This document shows positions 7,680 through 17,079 of a stretch of DNA of 64,000 nt, in pieces (position 1 is the first letter of the stretch; each line of letters begins with the position of its first letter). The position numbers and the translations under genes were made by a program. The stretch comes from Robiginitalea sp. SC105 (GTDB lineage: Bacteria; Bacteroidota; Bacteroidia; Flavobacteriales; Flavobacteriaceae), in the NCBI RefSeq assembly GCF_014243345.1, contig NZ_JACLZF010000002.1, positions 992,001 to 1,056,000 of the forward strand, read 5' to 3'. The notes beneath the pieces are model-generated. The model saw only the letters and a list, made by a program, of their open reading frames with translations. It was not told where the DNA came from and did not search any database.

Positions 7680-10403
7680 CTAACCCCGGATAACCGCCTG
7701 GGCGGCAGCGACCCGCGCAATCGGTACCCGGTAGGGCGAACAACTTACATAATCCAGCCCGATACGGTGGCAGAATTCCACAGAAGATGGTTCTCCCCCG
7801 TGTTCCCCGCAGATACCCACCTTGAGGTGGGACCGGGTTTGGCGTCCGCGCTCCGTGCCCATTTTAACGAGCTGGCCGACGCCCTCCTGGTCGAGGACCT
7901 CGAAGGGATCTTCCTTAAGGATGCCTTTGGCCAGGTAGACAGGCAGGAATTTACCGGAATCATCCCGGGAATACCCGAATGTCATCTGGGTCAGGTCGTT
8001 GGTGCCAAAGGAAAAGAATTCGGCGTGTTCGGCAATACGGTCTGCCAGGAGCGCTGCCCTGGGCACTTCCACCATGGTACCCACCAGGTATTCCACCGTG
8101 TCTTTCCGACGCTTGAACACATCGCTGGCCGTCTGGTCGATAATCGCTTTCTGCTGGGTGAATTCTTCCACCGTGCCCACCAGGGGGATCATGATCTCAG
8201 GCCGTGTGGTAATCCCTTCTTTTTTCAGGTTGAGCGCAGCTTCCAGGATCGCCCGTGTCTGCATTTCCGTAATTTCCGGGTACGTGTTCCCGAGCCGGCA
8301 ACCCCGGTGCCCGAGCATGGGATTGAATTCCTCGAGTTCGGCCACCTTGCTTTTCACCGAGGCGAGGGATATGTGCAAATCCTCGGCAAGCTCCTTCTGC
8401 GTGGCCAGCTGGTGGGGTACGAATTCATGGAGGGGTGGGTCCAGCAAACGGATGGTGACCGGGAGGCCTTCCATGGCGCGGAAGATGCCCTCGAAATCGG
8501 ACCGCTGCATGGGAAGCAGTTCCCTGAGCGCTTGTTTGCGTCCCTTGACGGTATCCGCCAGGATCATTTCCCGCATGGCCTTGATCCGGTCCACCTCAAA
8601 GAACATGTGTTCGGTCCGGGTAAGGCCGATACCCCGGGCGCCAAAACTCCTTGCCACGGCCGCATCCCTGGGGTTGTCCGCATTGGTTCGTACCTCCATC
8701 CGGGCAAAGGAATCTGCCAGCTCCATGACTTCAGCGAACTCACCACTCAGCTCCGGTTCCCGGGTAGCCACTTTGCCGTCGAGGATATTCCCGGTGGATC
8801 CGTTGATGGAAATCCAGTCTCCTTCGTGGTACTCATGGCCTCCGGCGTAGAGGGTCCGGTTCTTGTAATCGATTTTCAGCGCGCCGGCCCCGGACACGCA
8901 GCATTTCCCCATGCCACGTGCCACTACCGCGGCATGTGAGGTCATCCCGCCCCGTGCCGTGACGATGCCCTTTGCGAGGTGCATCCCCTCCACATCTTCC
9001 GGGGAGGTTTCTACCCGGACCAGGATGCTGTATTTGTACTTTGCGGCCTCGTCCGCGAAAAAGACGATCTGCCCGGTAGCCGCTCCCGGGGAGGCCGGCA
9101 GCCCCTGGGCTACCACCTCGGCTTCCTTCAGGGCTTCGGGGTCAAATACCGGGTGCAGGAGTTCGTCGAGCTTCGGGGGGTCGATGCGCAACAGGGCTGT
9201 TTCCTTGTCGATAAGGCCTTCCTTGAGCAGGTCCATGGCGATTTTTACCATGGCGAAACCCGTGCGTTTCCCATTGCGGGTCTGCAGGATCCAGAGCTTA
9301 CCCTTTTGGATGGTAAATTCCATATCCTGCATATCCTGGTAATGGTTTTCCAGGATGCGCTGGTATTCGAAGAGTTCCCTGTAGCTCACCGGCATAAGCT
9401 CTTCGAGGGACGGGTACTTTTCCTTCCGCTCCTCTTCGGTCACCTGGGCAAGCTGCGCCCAGCGCTTGGAACCCAGCAGTGTAATTTGCTGGGGGGTCCG
9501 GACCCCGGCCACCACGTCTTCTCCCTGGGCATTGATCAGGTATTCGCCGTTGAATTTGTTTTCACCGCTTCCGGCATCCCGGGTAAAGCAAACCCCGGTA
9601 CCGGAGTCTTCCCCCATATTCCCGAAAACCATGGCCTGTACGTTGACGGCAGTCCCCCAGTCCTCCGGGTATCCGTTCATTTTGCGGTAGTACACCGCCC
9701 GTTCCCCGTTCCAGCTGTCAAAAACCGCCAGGATGGCCCGCCATAGTTGATCCCATGGATCGGTCGGGAACTCCTGACCCGACCGTTTTCGCACGATATC
9801 CTTAAAGTCGTACACCAGGTCCTTCAGGTCCTGTACGCTGAACTGCGTATCATGGAGGATGCCGCGCTTGTCTTTGAGGTGGTCGATGATTTCCTCAAAG
9901 GGGTCCAAATCCTGTTTGGTCTCGGGCTTCAAACCGAGGACTACCCCGCTGTACATCTGAATGAAGCGACGGTATGAATCCCAGGCAAAGCGCTCATTGC
10001 CGGTCATCTGGATAATGCCCTGAAGGGAATCGTCGTTCAGCCCCAGGTTGAGCACCGTGTCCATCATCCCGGGCATGGAAACCCGGGCCCCGGACCGCAC
10101 CGATAACAGCAGGGGGTTCTGGTTATCCCCGAAGGTGGTACCCATTGTGGCCTCAATCCCGGCAATGGCCGCACGCACTTCCTCCTCAATCCGTGCGATA
10201 GTTGCTTTTTTCCCCTCCTGGTTGTACTGTGTGCAGACTTCCGTGGTAATCGTGAAACCCGGGGGTACCGGGATACCGATCCGGCTCATTTCGGCAAGGT
10301 TGGCACCTTTGCCCCCCAGCAGGTTTTTCATGTTTCGGTTACCGTCGGCCGTTTTGGCACCAAAGGTGTAAACGCCTTGTTTTTTTTCTGTGATTGTTTT
10401 CAT
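7680..10403 (-). CDS. ppdK: Pyruvate, phosphate dikinase
   Basis: PpdK interconverts pyruvate, ATP and phosphate with phosphoenolpyruvate, AMP and pyrophosphate. The 907-residue protein has the normal length and order: an N-terminal ATP-binding domain with LLGGKGANLAEM, a central swivelling domain with the phosphohistidine motif GGMTSHAAVVARGMG (around residue 460) and a C-terminal PEP/pyruvate barrel with GTNDLTQMTFGYSRDD and the catalytic cysteine in KVGICGEHGG. It is a single-gene unit converging on the proline operon. No regulatory kinase gene is adjacent. Confidence 0.97.
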   Translation of the reverse strand: MKTITEKKQGVYTFGAKTADGNRNMKNLLGGKGANLAEMSRIGIPVPPGFTITTEVCTQYNQEGKKATIARIEEEVRAAIAGIEATMGTTFGDNQNPLLLSVRSGARVSMPGMMDTVLNLGLNDDSLQGIIQMTGNERFAWDSYRRFIQMYSGVVLGLKPETKQDLDPFEEIIDHLKDKRGILHDTQFSVQDLKDLVYDFKDIVRKRSGQEFPTDPWDQLWRAILAVFDSWNGERAVYYRKMNGYPEDWGTAVNVQAMVFGNMGEDSGTGVCFTRDAGSGENKFNGEYLINAQGEDVVAGVRTPQQITLLGSKRWAQLAQVTEEERKEKYPSLEELMPVSYRELFEYQRILENHYQDMQDMEFTIQKGKLWILQTRNGKRTGFAMVKIAMDLLKEGLIDKETALLRIDPPKLDELLHPVFDPEALKEAEVVAQGLPASPGAATGQIVFFADEAAKYKYSILVRVETSPEDVEGMHLAKGIVTARGGMTSHAAVVARGMGKCCVSGAGALKIDYKNRTLYAGGHEYHEGDWISINGSTGNILDGKVATREPELSGEFAEVMELADSFARMEVRTNADNPRDAAVARSFGARGIGLTRTEHMFFEVDRIKAMREMILADTVKGRKQALRELLPMQRSDFEGIFRAMEGLPVTIRLLDPPLHEFVPHQLATQKELAEDLHISLASVKSKVAELEEFNPMLGHRGCRLGNTYPEITEMQTRAILEAALNLKKEGITTRPEIMIPLVGTVEEFTQQKAIIDQTASDVFKRRKDTVEYLVGTMVEVPRAALLADRIAEHAEFFSFGTNDLTQMTFGYSRDDSGKFLPVYLAKGILKEDPFEVLDQEGVGQLVKMGTERGRQTRSHLKVGICGEHGGEPSSVEFCHRIGLDYVSCSPYRVPIARVAAAQAVIRG

Positions 10404-10557
10404 AATGGAATCATTTACCCTGACCTATATACAACAGGGGCTATTCGGTCAGTTTACAGCGCTAAGTTACCGGCTTCCCATTGCAGGGAATATGATATTA
10501 GTCATGCTTTGCAAACGGGGTGGCCTCGAACCCGGGTCCTGACATGGCCCCGAGTTT

Positions 10558-10565
10558 TATTTTTG
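10558..10565 (+). promoter_or_regulatory. Putative Bacteroidota -7 box upstream of the YceI gene
   Basis: TATTTTTG matches TAnnTTTG in the 275-bp region between divergent ppdK and the YceI gene. It is about 113 bases upstream of the ATG, so the leader would be long. No clear -33 TTG; weak call. The rest of this intergenic region is AT-rich with no feature I recognise. Confidence 0.35.
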
Positions 10566-10678
10566 TATTTTTTTATATTTAAATAACAGGTAATCAAATA
10601 GTTATAAAATAATCTGATATTTATCATCTTTTTTGTTTGTCTGTTCGATGGAACTTTGCTGTACAAAATCAAGAAGCC

Positions 10679-11284
10679 ATGAAATCAAAACCATTTCCAT
10701 TTCGACGCTGGATTCGGATACTCGTTTTTCTGTTGATCTTGCCCGGTTGTACCTGGGAAGCAATTGCACAGGAGTACCGCCTGACCAAGGAAGGCAGTGA
10801 ATTGCTGATCACCGGCACATCCACGCTGCACGACTGGGAAATCGTAGCTGAAGATCCGGCAGGAAGCCTGCAGGTCGATGCCACCGGGGAACTCCCAAAC
10901 TTGAAGAACCTCCATTTCAGCGTGGTGTCGGAAAGTCTGAAAAGCGGCAAGGAAAGCATGGATAAAAACACCTATAAAGCCCTGGAAACCGATAAATACG
11001 AACAAATTGTTTTCAGGATGGTAAAGGTGAAGGAAATCAAACCCGTGGTTTCCTCTGAGAAACGCTACAAGGCGCTGCTGGAAGGTGACCTGACCATAGC
11101 AGGGAAGACCAAACGGATCGACCTGGAGTGCGTACTCACGCTGGGGGAGGGAAGGGCAAGCCTGAAAGGAAAAGAACCCCTTAAAATGACCGAATATGGC
11201 ATTGACCCGCCAAAAGCCCTTCTGGGGACCATTAAAACCGGTGACGACGTGGAGATCCATTTCAACACCCACTGGAAACGCTAA
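10679..11284 (+). CDS. YceI-family periplasmic protein
   Basis: I start this gene at the ATG at 10679, which gives an immediate signal peptide (basic KSKPFPFRRWIR, then a hydrophobic stretch, then EAIAQ). The mature part has the YceI lipocalin-like pattern: GTSTLHDWEI, then LHFSVVSESLKSGKESMDKNTYKAL and TIAGKTKRIDLE. YceI proteins bind isoprenoid-like lipids in a beta-barrel and are usually periplasmic. The cysteine in PGC after the hydrophobic core is not a good lipobox because of the Pro. It is followed 30 bases later by an outer-membrane barrel gene, and a second YceI-like gene follows that. Confidence 0.85.
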   Translation: MKSKPFPFRRWIRILVFLLILPGCTWEAIAQEYRLTKEGSELLITGTSTLHDWEIVAEDPAGSLQVDATGELPNLKNLHFSVVSESLKSGKESMDKNTYKALETDKYEQIVFRMVKVKEIKPVVSSEKRYKALLEGDLTIAGKTKRIDLECVLTLGEGRASLKGKEPLKMTEYGIDPPKALLGTIKTGDDVEIHFNTHWKR

Positions 11285-11314
11285 TACTTAATAATTAATC
11301 TAAATTTTATACTG

Positions 11315-12577
11315 ATGAGAACGATTGCAAACATCCTGGTATTCGCAATGATAGCCCTGACGAGCCTGTCAGCATACGCACAGAACAGGAACCTTGATAA
11401 TTTCAGGCCTCCTGACAAGAATGGGATCAACCAATTTGAAAGCCCAAAGGATACTATCTATACCTTTGACGGTATCAAGGTACGGGTGGGGGGAGCATCC
11501 ACACTACAGTTCCAAGCTGTAAATCACGAGAATTCCGGTGCTGTGGAGCTGATCGAGATTGGCGATAATTTCAACCTGGCAACGGCCAACCTCGACCTGG
11601 ACGTGGCCCTGGCCAAGGGAGTTCGGATGCACCTCAGGACCTACCTCTCCTCCAGGCACCACCCGGAACCCTATGTAAAAGGGGGTTACCTGCAAATCGA
11701 CAACCTGGACTTCATCAGTCCCGGCTTACTCGAAGAGGCCATGAAACACCTTACCGTGAAGCTCGGCCACATGGAGAACAATTACGGGGACGCGCACTTC
11801 CGACGCAGCGATAATGCCCAGACCATCTACAACCCGTTTGTCGGCAACCTGATCATGGATGCCTTTACCACGGAAGTGGGGGGTGAGGTATATTATCGGA
11901 GCAACGGGTTCATGGGGATGTTCGGGCTTTCCAATGGCAAGCTCAACCAGGCGGTGACCAACCCCGGCACAACAGGCGCTTCCGTACTGGCCAAAGTCGG
12001 GTATGACAAGCAACTCAACGAGGACTTTCGCCTGCGCCTGACAGGATCCCTGTATACCACGGGAAAATCCGGAAGGGTCTACCTCTACAGCGCAGACCGT
12101 ACCGGGTCCAGGTATTATCTGGTCATGGAAGATACCGAGGCTACAACCTCAGGCAATTTCCGGTCCGGCCGATACGACCCCGGCATGCGGAATGAAATCA
12201 CGGCCTTCATGTTCAACCCTTTCCTGAAATATAAGGGGCTGGAATTCTTCGGCACCATTGAAAGTGCCAGGGGCAAGGCAGATACAGAGGCGGACAGCCG
12301 GGTAGCTACCCAGTTGGCCGGGGAAATCATCTACCGGTTTGGTTCTAACGAGAATTTCTATGTCGGAACCCGCTACAATACAGTGGATAGCGAAGATCCC
12401 TCCGGATCGGATATCACCATCGACCGGTTCCAGTTGGGTGCAGGTGCCTTCATGACCAAAAACATCCTGCTTAAATTGGAGTATGTGAACCAGCAGTACG
12501 ACGGATATGACACGACGAGTATCTTCAACGAAGGTGCTTTCAAAGGAGTCATGATGGAAGCTGTGATCAGCTTCTAA
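11315..12577 (+). CDS. Outer-membrane porin-like beta-barrel protein
   Basis: The 420-residue protein begins with a clear signal peptide ending SAYAQ and ends MMEAVISF, with the terminal Phe typical of outer-membrane barrels. Between them, alternating polar/aromatic strands (for example VRMHLRTYLSS and FRLRLTGSLYTTGKSG) suggest a porin of about 16 strands. I do not recognise a substrate-specific family. The gene sits between two YceI-type genes, the upstream one only 30 bases away, so a shared envelope role in lipid or small-molecule handling is plausible but not shown. A strong hairpin follows it. Confidence 0.75.
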   Translation: MRTIANILVFAMIALTSLSAYAQNRNLDNFRPPDKNGINQFESPKDTIYTFDGIKVRVGGASTLQFQAVNHENSGAVELIEIGDNFNLATANLDLDVALAKGVRMHLRTYLSSRHHPEPYVKGGYLQIDNLDFISPGLLEEAMKHLTVKLGHMENNYGDAHFRRSDNAQTIYNPFVGNLIMDAFTTEVGGEVYYRSNGFMGMFGLSNGKLNQAVTNPGTTGASVLAKVGYDKQLNEDFRLRLTGSLYTTGKSGRVYLYSADRTGSRYYLVMEDTEATTSGNFRSGRYDPGMRNEITAFMFNPFLKYKGLEFFGTIESARGKADTEADSRVATQLAGEIIYRFGSNENFYVGTRYNTVDSEDPSGSDITIDRFQLGAGAFMTKNILLKLEYVNQQYDGYDTTSIFNEGAFKGVMMEAVISF

Positions 12578-12593
12578 AAGGAAAAGTAACCTG

Positions 12594-12637
12594 AAACCCC
12601 GGGGCCTGCTTAAAATTTGGAGCTTGCCCCGGGGTTT
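12594..12637 (+). terminator. Hairpin after the porin-like gene
   Basis: A perfect 12-bp stem AAACCCCGGGGC/GCCCCGGGGTTT with a 20-base loop lies between the porin stop and the next ATG. Only TTT-ATT follows, so it may attenuate rather than stop transcription into the second YceI gene. Confidence 0.65.
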
Positions 12638-12651
12638 ATTAAATTAAAATC

Positions 12652-13251
12652 ATGTTTCTATCAATCACCAATCTCACGAAAGCCTTTTCCTTTGTCGCCC
12701 TGTTCGGGATGACCTGGAAGGGGGATGTGCCGGTGCGGGAAACCTTGGTGCGCATCCACCCGGACAGTGAGGTAATTATTTCGGGAACGACCAACCTGAA
12801 TTCCTTCAACTGCCGATACAACCTCGAGGAAAAAACATCCCCGGTACATGTGGTCTATGAAAAAACGGGGGCTAAATACATCTTCAGCAGGGCGCAGCTC
12901 CTGCTGCAAAATTCCTGTTTTGACTGCGGGGGCAGGGGGATCAACCGGGATTTCAGGGAGCTCCTCCGATCTGAGGCTTATCCACAGGTGCATCTTGAAT
13001 TGCTATATGCTCAGGTGCCGGAAGACCTTTCAGAAGCCGTTCGGGCAGGCATTCGGATAACGCTCGCCGGCGTGACGCGCGACTTTGAAACCGATGTGAT
13101 CTGCAATTTCGACCCGGACCTGTGCATCTATGGAAACTTTCCCATGCAGCTCAGTGATTTTGACCTGGAGCCCCCAAGCAAGGTGTTGGGGATGATTAAG
13201 GTAGATGATCAGATCGAAGTACAACTCAACCTGAGGCTGAGGCAGCAATAA
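12652..13251 (+). CDS. YceI-like protein, cysteine-rich variant
   Basis: The 199-residue product resembles YceI in its second half (GIRITLAGVTRDFETDVICNF and LSDFDLEPPSKVLGMIKVDDQIEVQLNL) and in SEVIISGTTNLNSFNC. It differs from the first copy by having six cysteines, including CFDCGG and a pair in ICNFDPDLC, which may form disulfides. The N-terminus (about 20 mildly hydrophobic residues) is a weak signal peptide, so export is likely but uncertain. It follows the porin gene after a strong hairpin. Assignment to the YceI superfamily is fairly secure; ligand unknown. Confidence 0.7.
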   Translation: MFLSITNLTKAFSFVALFGMTWKGDVPVRETLVRIHPDSEVIISGTTNLNSFNCRYNLEEKTSPVHVVYEKTGAKYIFSRAQLLLQNSCFDCGGRGINRDFRELLRSEAYPQVHLELLYAQVPEDLSEAVRAGIRITLAGVTRDFETDVICNFDPDLCIYGNFPMQLSDFDLEPPSKVLGMIKVDDQIEVQLNLRLRQQ

Positions 13252-13303
13252 GCTTTATTTAATATGCGGCCGCCAAAGGTCGGTCCGAAGTCCCCCGGGA
13301 ACG

Positions 13304-14476
13304 TTATTCCACGGCAGGCAGCACATAGTTTTCCACCAACCGGAAAAGCCTGGAACCGGTGGCATAGTTGCCGCTGGTGAATTCGACGGTCATATTGAGT
13401 TCCGGAAACACCATGATGGTTTGACCGCCCCAGCCGTTCGCGCGGTACATATTTACCTGCTTTCCCTTGTGAGCCAAATGGCTTATCCACCAAAGGTACC
13501 CGTAGTCATTTTTTCCCGAGTCCTCAATGGGTATCCGGATATCCCTGTTGTTCCCGAATACGGCTGTGCTTTTTTCTATCCAGGTTTCCGGGATGATATT
13601 CTTGCCACGCCACTTTCCTCCATTCTGATAGAGTACGCCAAATTTAAGCATGCTTCTGGGTGTCAGGTACATGGACCCATCAGTTGCGTAGACCCCATTG
13701 TTGAATTGATACCAGGCCACCGAATCAATTTCCAGGGGCTCGAATAATTCCGCTTTGGAGAAGGCTGCGAAATCTCTTTGAGTAGCGTTTTTCAGGATTT
13801 CCCCCAGCAAGACCACGCCACCCCCGTTGTAGTTGAATACGGCACCAGGTTTGTGAACCAGGTCTCTTTCCAATACACAGGTTATCGGGTCATTGGAACA
13901 ATCAAAATAAAGGCGGTCGATATCATTGGCGGACGTTCCATGGGCCGCCCCCCATTCATCCCACGCCAAACCCGAGGTCATCGTCAAAAGATGCGCGATG
14001 GTAATATGTTCCTTCCCGCCGGTTTTGTACTGTTGATGGTCCGGCAGGTAGTTAAAGATGGGTTCTTTAATATCTTTTATATACCCCTGGTTAATTGCCA
14101 TACCGATACACGCCGAAACAAAGCTCTTGGTGCAGGACATGGTGGGGTGTAGCATGTCCTTTTCCCACTGGACCTGTTCGCCCCTGTAACCGGGTGCATC
14201 CCACTGGTACTTATACCCTTCGAAATACTGCTCAAGAACCAGGAGGCTGTCCCTGTAAATCAGCATGGAGTGAATTTCATTGAAGCGGCCGCAATGGATT
14301 TCCCGGATTGCCTCTGAAATCAGGGCTGTGTCGATCCCGACCTCCTCGAGATTCCCGGTATTGAAGCCATCCCCGATATTCTCCGGTTGGGAATAGCGGA
14401 AGCTGGAATTGCAGGGGGTACAGGCTGTTATCCCCAGTAACAGAGAGATTGCAAAAACAAATAGGATGATTTTCAT
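13304..14476 (-). CDS. Serine hydrolase lipoprotein (beta-lactamase class C family)
   Basis: I use the ATG at 14476, because it gives a lipoprotein signal (hydrophobic core then GITAC, Cys19); the frame opens 17 codons earlier. The 390-residue protein has the class C serine-hydrolase motifs: SCTK at residues 114-117 (nucleophile Ser114), YNGGG for the YxN motif, and NGWGGQT near the C-terminus in place of the usual KTG region. Such proteins hydrolyse esters, amides or D-amino-acid peptides and are rarely true beta-lactamases. It is a single gene on the minus strand converging on the YceI cluster. Confidence 0.88.
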   Translation of the reverse strand: MKIILFVFAISLLLGITACTPCNSSFRYSQPENIGDGFNTGNLEEVGIDTALISEAIREIHCGRFNEIHSMLIYRDSLLVLEQYFEGYKYQWDAPGYRGEQVQWEKDMLHPTMSCTKSFVSACIGMAINQGYIKDIKEPIFNYLPDHQQYKTGGKEHITIAHLLTMTSGLAWDEWGAAHGTSANDIDRLYFDCSNDPITCVLERDLVHKPGAVFNYNGGGVVLLGEILKNATQRDFAAFSKAELFEPLEIDSVAWYQFNNGVYATDGSMYLTPRSMLKFGVLYQNGGKWRGKNIIPETWIEKSTAVFGNNRDIRIPIEDSGKNDYGYLWWISHLAHKGKQVNMYRANGWGGQTIMVFPELNMTVEFTSGNYATGSRLFRLVENYVLPAVE

Positions 14477-14757
14477 GGGTAAAATTATAACATTCAGACC
14501 TTTGCCAGTTGGGCGAAGCAGTTCCATTCAGGAGACTCCGCTAATTTCTGGTTGCAGTCCGGGTTTGATTGCAGCCCGGTTATGGTTGGTGACCGACCAT
14601 GTTTTGACCCAAAAGGTAATGAGAATCAGAATCGAAAAACATGATCCACGTCACCGAGGGGCATTCAAGGGTAGGAATCGATCAATCATGATAACCGTCA
14701 TTTCCTCCGTTGGGTAGCTTGGCTAACTTGAAGGCGCTAATTTGATGCGGTGTGCCA

Positions 14758-15507
14758 ATGACATCGGGAACAGAAGAAAATAAGAGGGCCTTCGGCCTGA
14801 CCCTGCTCAGGCGTTTGAGAAGGCGCCTGTTAGCCGAAAACAACATGGGCAGGTACCTGGTATATGCCGTTGGTGAGATTTTCCTTGTTGTTGTGGGGAT
14901 CCTGATCGCCCTGCAGATCAACAATTGGAACGACGAACGAAAGGAACGAAAAGAGGAGCAGATTTCCTACGGGAATATTCGCCAGCAGCTTCTGGACGAC
15001 CGAAAAGAACTGGTTAAGGTAAAGGACTTCAACTCTTATTATTCAGAGGTTTACAAATACGCGAGTAAAATCATCTCCTCCGGTGACCGGGTCAAAACGG
15101 ATTCACTGGCCTATTTCGCTATGATGCTATCGCAATTTTCAGACTTTCACCGCAGCGGCACTATTTACGTAACCCTCGCCAGTAGTGGGGAACTGAAAAT
15201 TTTAAAAAACACGGAAATTACCAGCGCCATTCAGCAATTAGAAACCACTTATAATTTTGCCAACCAACTGGAAACGATGCATTGGGAGCTGATCACCGAC
15301 GAGGTCTCCCCGGAATTGAAAGGGGTCATCAACTACACAGACTTCGAGGTGATTAAACCTGAGAGGCTCTACGGCGTGGAATTACAGAACATCTTCTTTG
15401 AGATTATCGGCCTTTCCTCCTGGAAAGATTCTGTTTACAGCCAGGCGCTTTCAGAAATTGACCGCGTCATCGGACTGATCGATGAAGAATTGAATGGGAG
15501 GGAATGA
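14758..15507 (+). CDS. DUF6090-family membrane protein
   Basis: The 249-residue protein has the DUF6090 layout: a basic N-terminus (LRRLRRRLLAENNMGRYL), one transmembrane helix (EIFLVVVGILIALQINNW) and a charged, mostly helical domain starting NDERKERKEEQ. The function of the family is not known; it is common and often multi-copy in Flavobacteriia. The ATG at 14758 is preferred over a GTG two codons upstream. The 281 bases before it hold no feature I recognise beyond a short GC-rich near-repeat. It converges on mnmE. Confidence 0.8.
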   Translation: MTSGTEENKRAFGLTLLRRLRRRLLAENNMGRYLVYAVGEIFLVVVGILIALQINNWNDERKERKEEQISYGNIRQQLLDDRKELVKVKDFNSYYSEVYKYASKIISSGDRVKTDSLAYFAMMLSQFSDFHRSGTIYVTLASSGELKILKNTEITSAIQQLETTYNFANQLETMHWELITDEVSPELKGVINYTDFEVIKPERLYGVELQNIFFEIIGLSSWKDSVYSQALSEIDRVIGLIDEELNGRE

Positions 15508-15525
15508 GATCCGGAAACAGCGAAA

Positions 15526-16914
15526 TTATTTCCCGATGCAGAAATTCGAAAAGATGTTCCCGAGCAGGTCATCCGTGCTGATCTGACCGGTGATCTCCCC
15601 CAGGTGGTGCAGCGCCTCATTGATATCCACGGAAACCAGGTCGGACGGAACGTCGGATTCCATGCCTTCCCGCACGTTACCGATGGCCTCCTGGGCTTTT
15701 ACCAGCGCCTGGTAGTGGCGGGAATTGCTCACAACCGGGTCGTTGTTTTCCAGCAGTCCCCGGTTGACCAAACCGAGTAGGGCTGCCTGCAGCTGTTCCA
15801 GGCCTTCGCCGGTTCGGGCCGATATACCCAGGGCATTGGGGAAGGCCTCCGCCAGTTGCTTCCGCGCCTGGTCACCCAGCTGGTCCGTTTTATTGATCAA
15901 ATGGATGATGGGTTTGTCCGGGTGGCGTTCCCGTAGCGTATCTGTCTCTGCTTTCCAAGAAGCGAAATGGGCAGGGTCGGTCCGGCTTCCGTCCACCATA
16001 TAGATGATCACCCGGGCGGTTTCCATCTTTTCAAAGGTCTTTTGGATGCCAATGTGTTCCACCTGATCGGAGGTTTCCCGTATGCCTGCCGTATCGATAA
16101 AACGAAAACCGATGCCCTCCAGCACGATCTCGTCTTCGATCGCGTCCCGGGTGGTCCCGGCGATTTCACTGACAATGGCGCGTTCTTCCTTTAGCAAGGC
16201 ATTGAGCAGGGTGGATTTCCCCACGTTGGGGGCCCCGGCAATAGCTACGGGGATCCCCTTCTTCAGGACATTCCCCAGGGCAAAACTGTCGATCAGGTCC
16301 TTCAGCAGTTCCCCCAGCCGGTCCAGCAGCTCATAAAAGGCCCCGCGATCCGCAAACTCCACATCTTCTCCCGAGAAGTCGAGTTCCAGGGTAATCAGGG
16401 AGGCGAAATTCAGTAGTTCCTCCCGCAGCCTGGCAATTTCAGTACTGTACCCGCCCCGCATCTGCTGGAGTGCTATCTGGTGGCTGGCTTTGTTTTCGGA
16501 AGCGATCAGGTCGGCAACTGCCTCCGCCTGGCTGAGGTCCATTTTCCCATTAATGAAAGCCCGCAAGGTAAATTCCCCGGGTTTCGCCATCCTGCAACCG
16601 GAATCCAAAAAGAGATTGAGGATTTCCCGTTGGATGTATATGGATCCGTGGCAGGAAATCTCCACCACGTCTTCCCCCGTGTAGGAACGGGGTGAACGGA
16701 ACACCGTAGCAAGCACCTGGTCCAGGATGCGACCGCCTTTGTTGATGGTTCCGAGGTGCACGGTATGCCCCGGGCATTCGGACAGCAAATTGCCGCTGGC
16801 GGCCTGAAACTTTTCTGCCGCGATAGCAATCGCCTCCGCGCCTGAAAGCCGCAGGACGGCAATAGCCCCTGAGCCCGCCGGGGTTGCCAGTGCAATTATG
16901 GTGTCCTTTTCCAT
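15526..16914 (-). CDS. mnmE: tRNA uridine-5-carboxymethylaminomethyl modification GTPase MnmE
   Basis: MnmE works with MnmG to modify U34 of several tRNAs. With the start at 16914 the protein has about 462 residues, normal for the family. It shows the N-terminal folate-binding domain (DTIIALATPAGSGAIAVLRLSG), the G domain (GAPNVGKSTLLNALL, DTAGIRET, NKTD) and the terminal FCIGK with the functional cysteine. The frame opens earlier (16959), but a TATTTTTG box at 16957-16964 would place transcription start inside that extension. ATG at 16917 is an equal alternative, giving two Met in a row. Confidence 0.97.
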   Translation of the reverse strand: MEKDTIIALATPAGSGAIAVLRLSGAEAIAIAAEKFQAASGNLLSECPGHTVHLGTINKGGRILDQVLATVFRSPRSYTGEDVVEISCHGSIYIQREILNLFLDSGCRMAKPGEFTLRAFINGKMDLSQAEAVADLIASENKASHQIALQQMRGGYSTEIARLREELLNFASLITLELDFSGEDVEFADRGAFYELLDRLGELLKDLIDSFALGNVLKKGIPVAIAGAPNVGKSTLLNALLKEERAIVSEIAGTTRDAIEDEIVLEGIGFRFIDTAGIRETSDQVEHIGIQKTFEKMETARVIIYMVDGSRTDPAHFASWKAETDTLRERHPDKPIIHLINKTDQLGDQARKQLAEAFPNALGISARTGEGLEQLQAALLGLVNRGLLENNDPVVSNSRHYQALVKAQEAIGNVREGMESDVPSDLVSVDINEALHHLGEITGQISTDDLLGNIFSNFCIGK

Positions 16915-16956
16915 CATATACTCGGGAGCTGCGGAATACTTTTCCGCCAGCCCCGA

Positions 16957-16964
16957 CAAAAATA
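16957..16964 (-). promoter_or_regulatory. Putative Bacteroidota -7 box of mnmE
   Basis: The minus strand reads TATTTTTG about 40 bases before the chosen mnmE start. It helps decide that start. No -33 TTG seen. Confidence 0.45.
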
Positions 16965-17079
16965 CGATTAATGATGCATTTCGGGGTTTCCTTTACATAC
17001 GGGTTGCTCCGTCCTTTCCGGGTGTTCCCCGGCGGTCAGCTGGCTGTGTAACAAACTGAAGGATTTCACGACCTATTTA

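Noticed and set aside
7767-8939. 390-codon plus-strand open frame opposite ppdK
   Set aside because: It lies entirely antisense to a well-supported PpdK; no domain pattern; GC-rich DNA gives long shadow frames.
10637-10678. Upstream extension of the first YceI gene
   Set aside because: It would put 14 non-hydrophobic residues before a good signal peptide; the ATG at 10679 is better.
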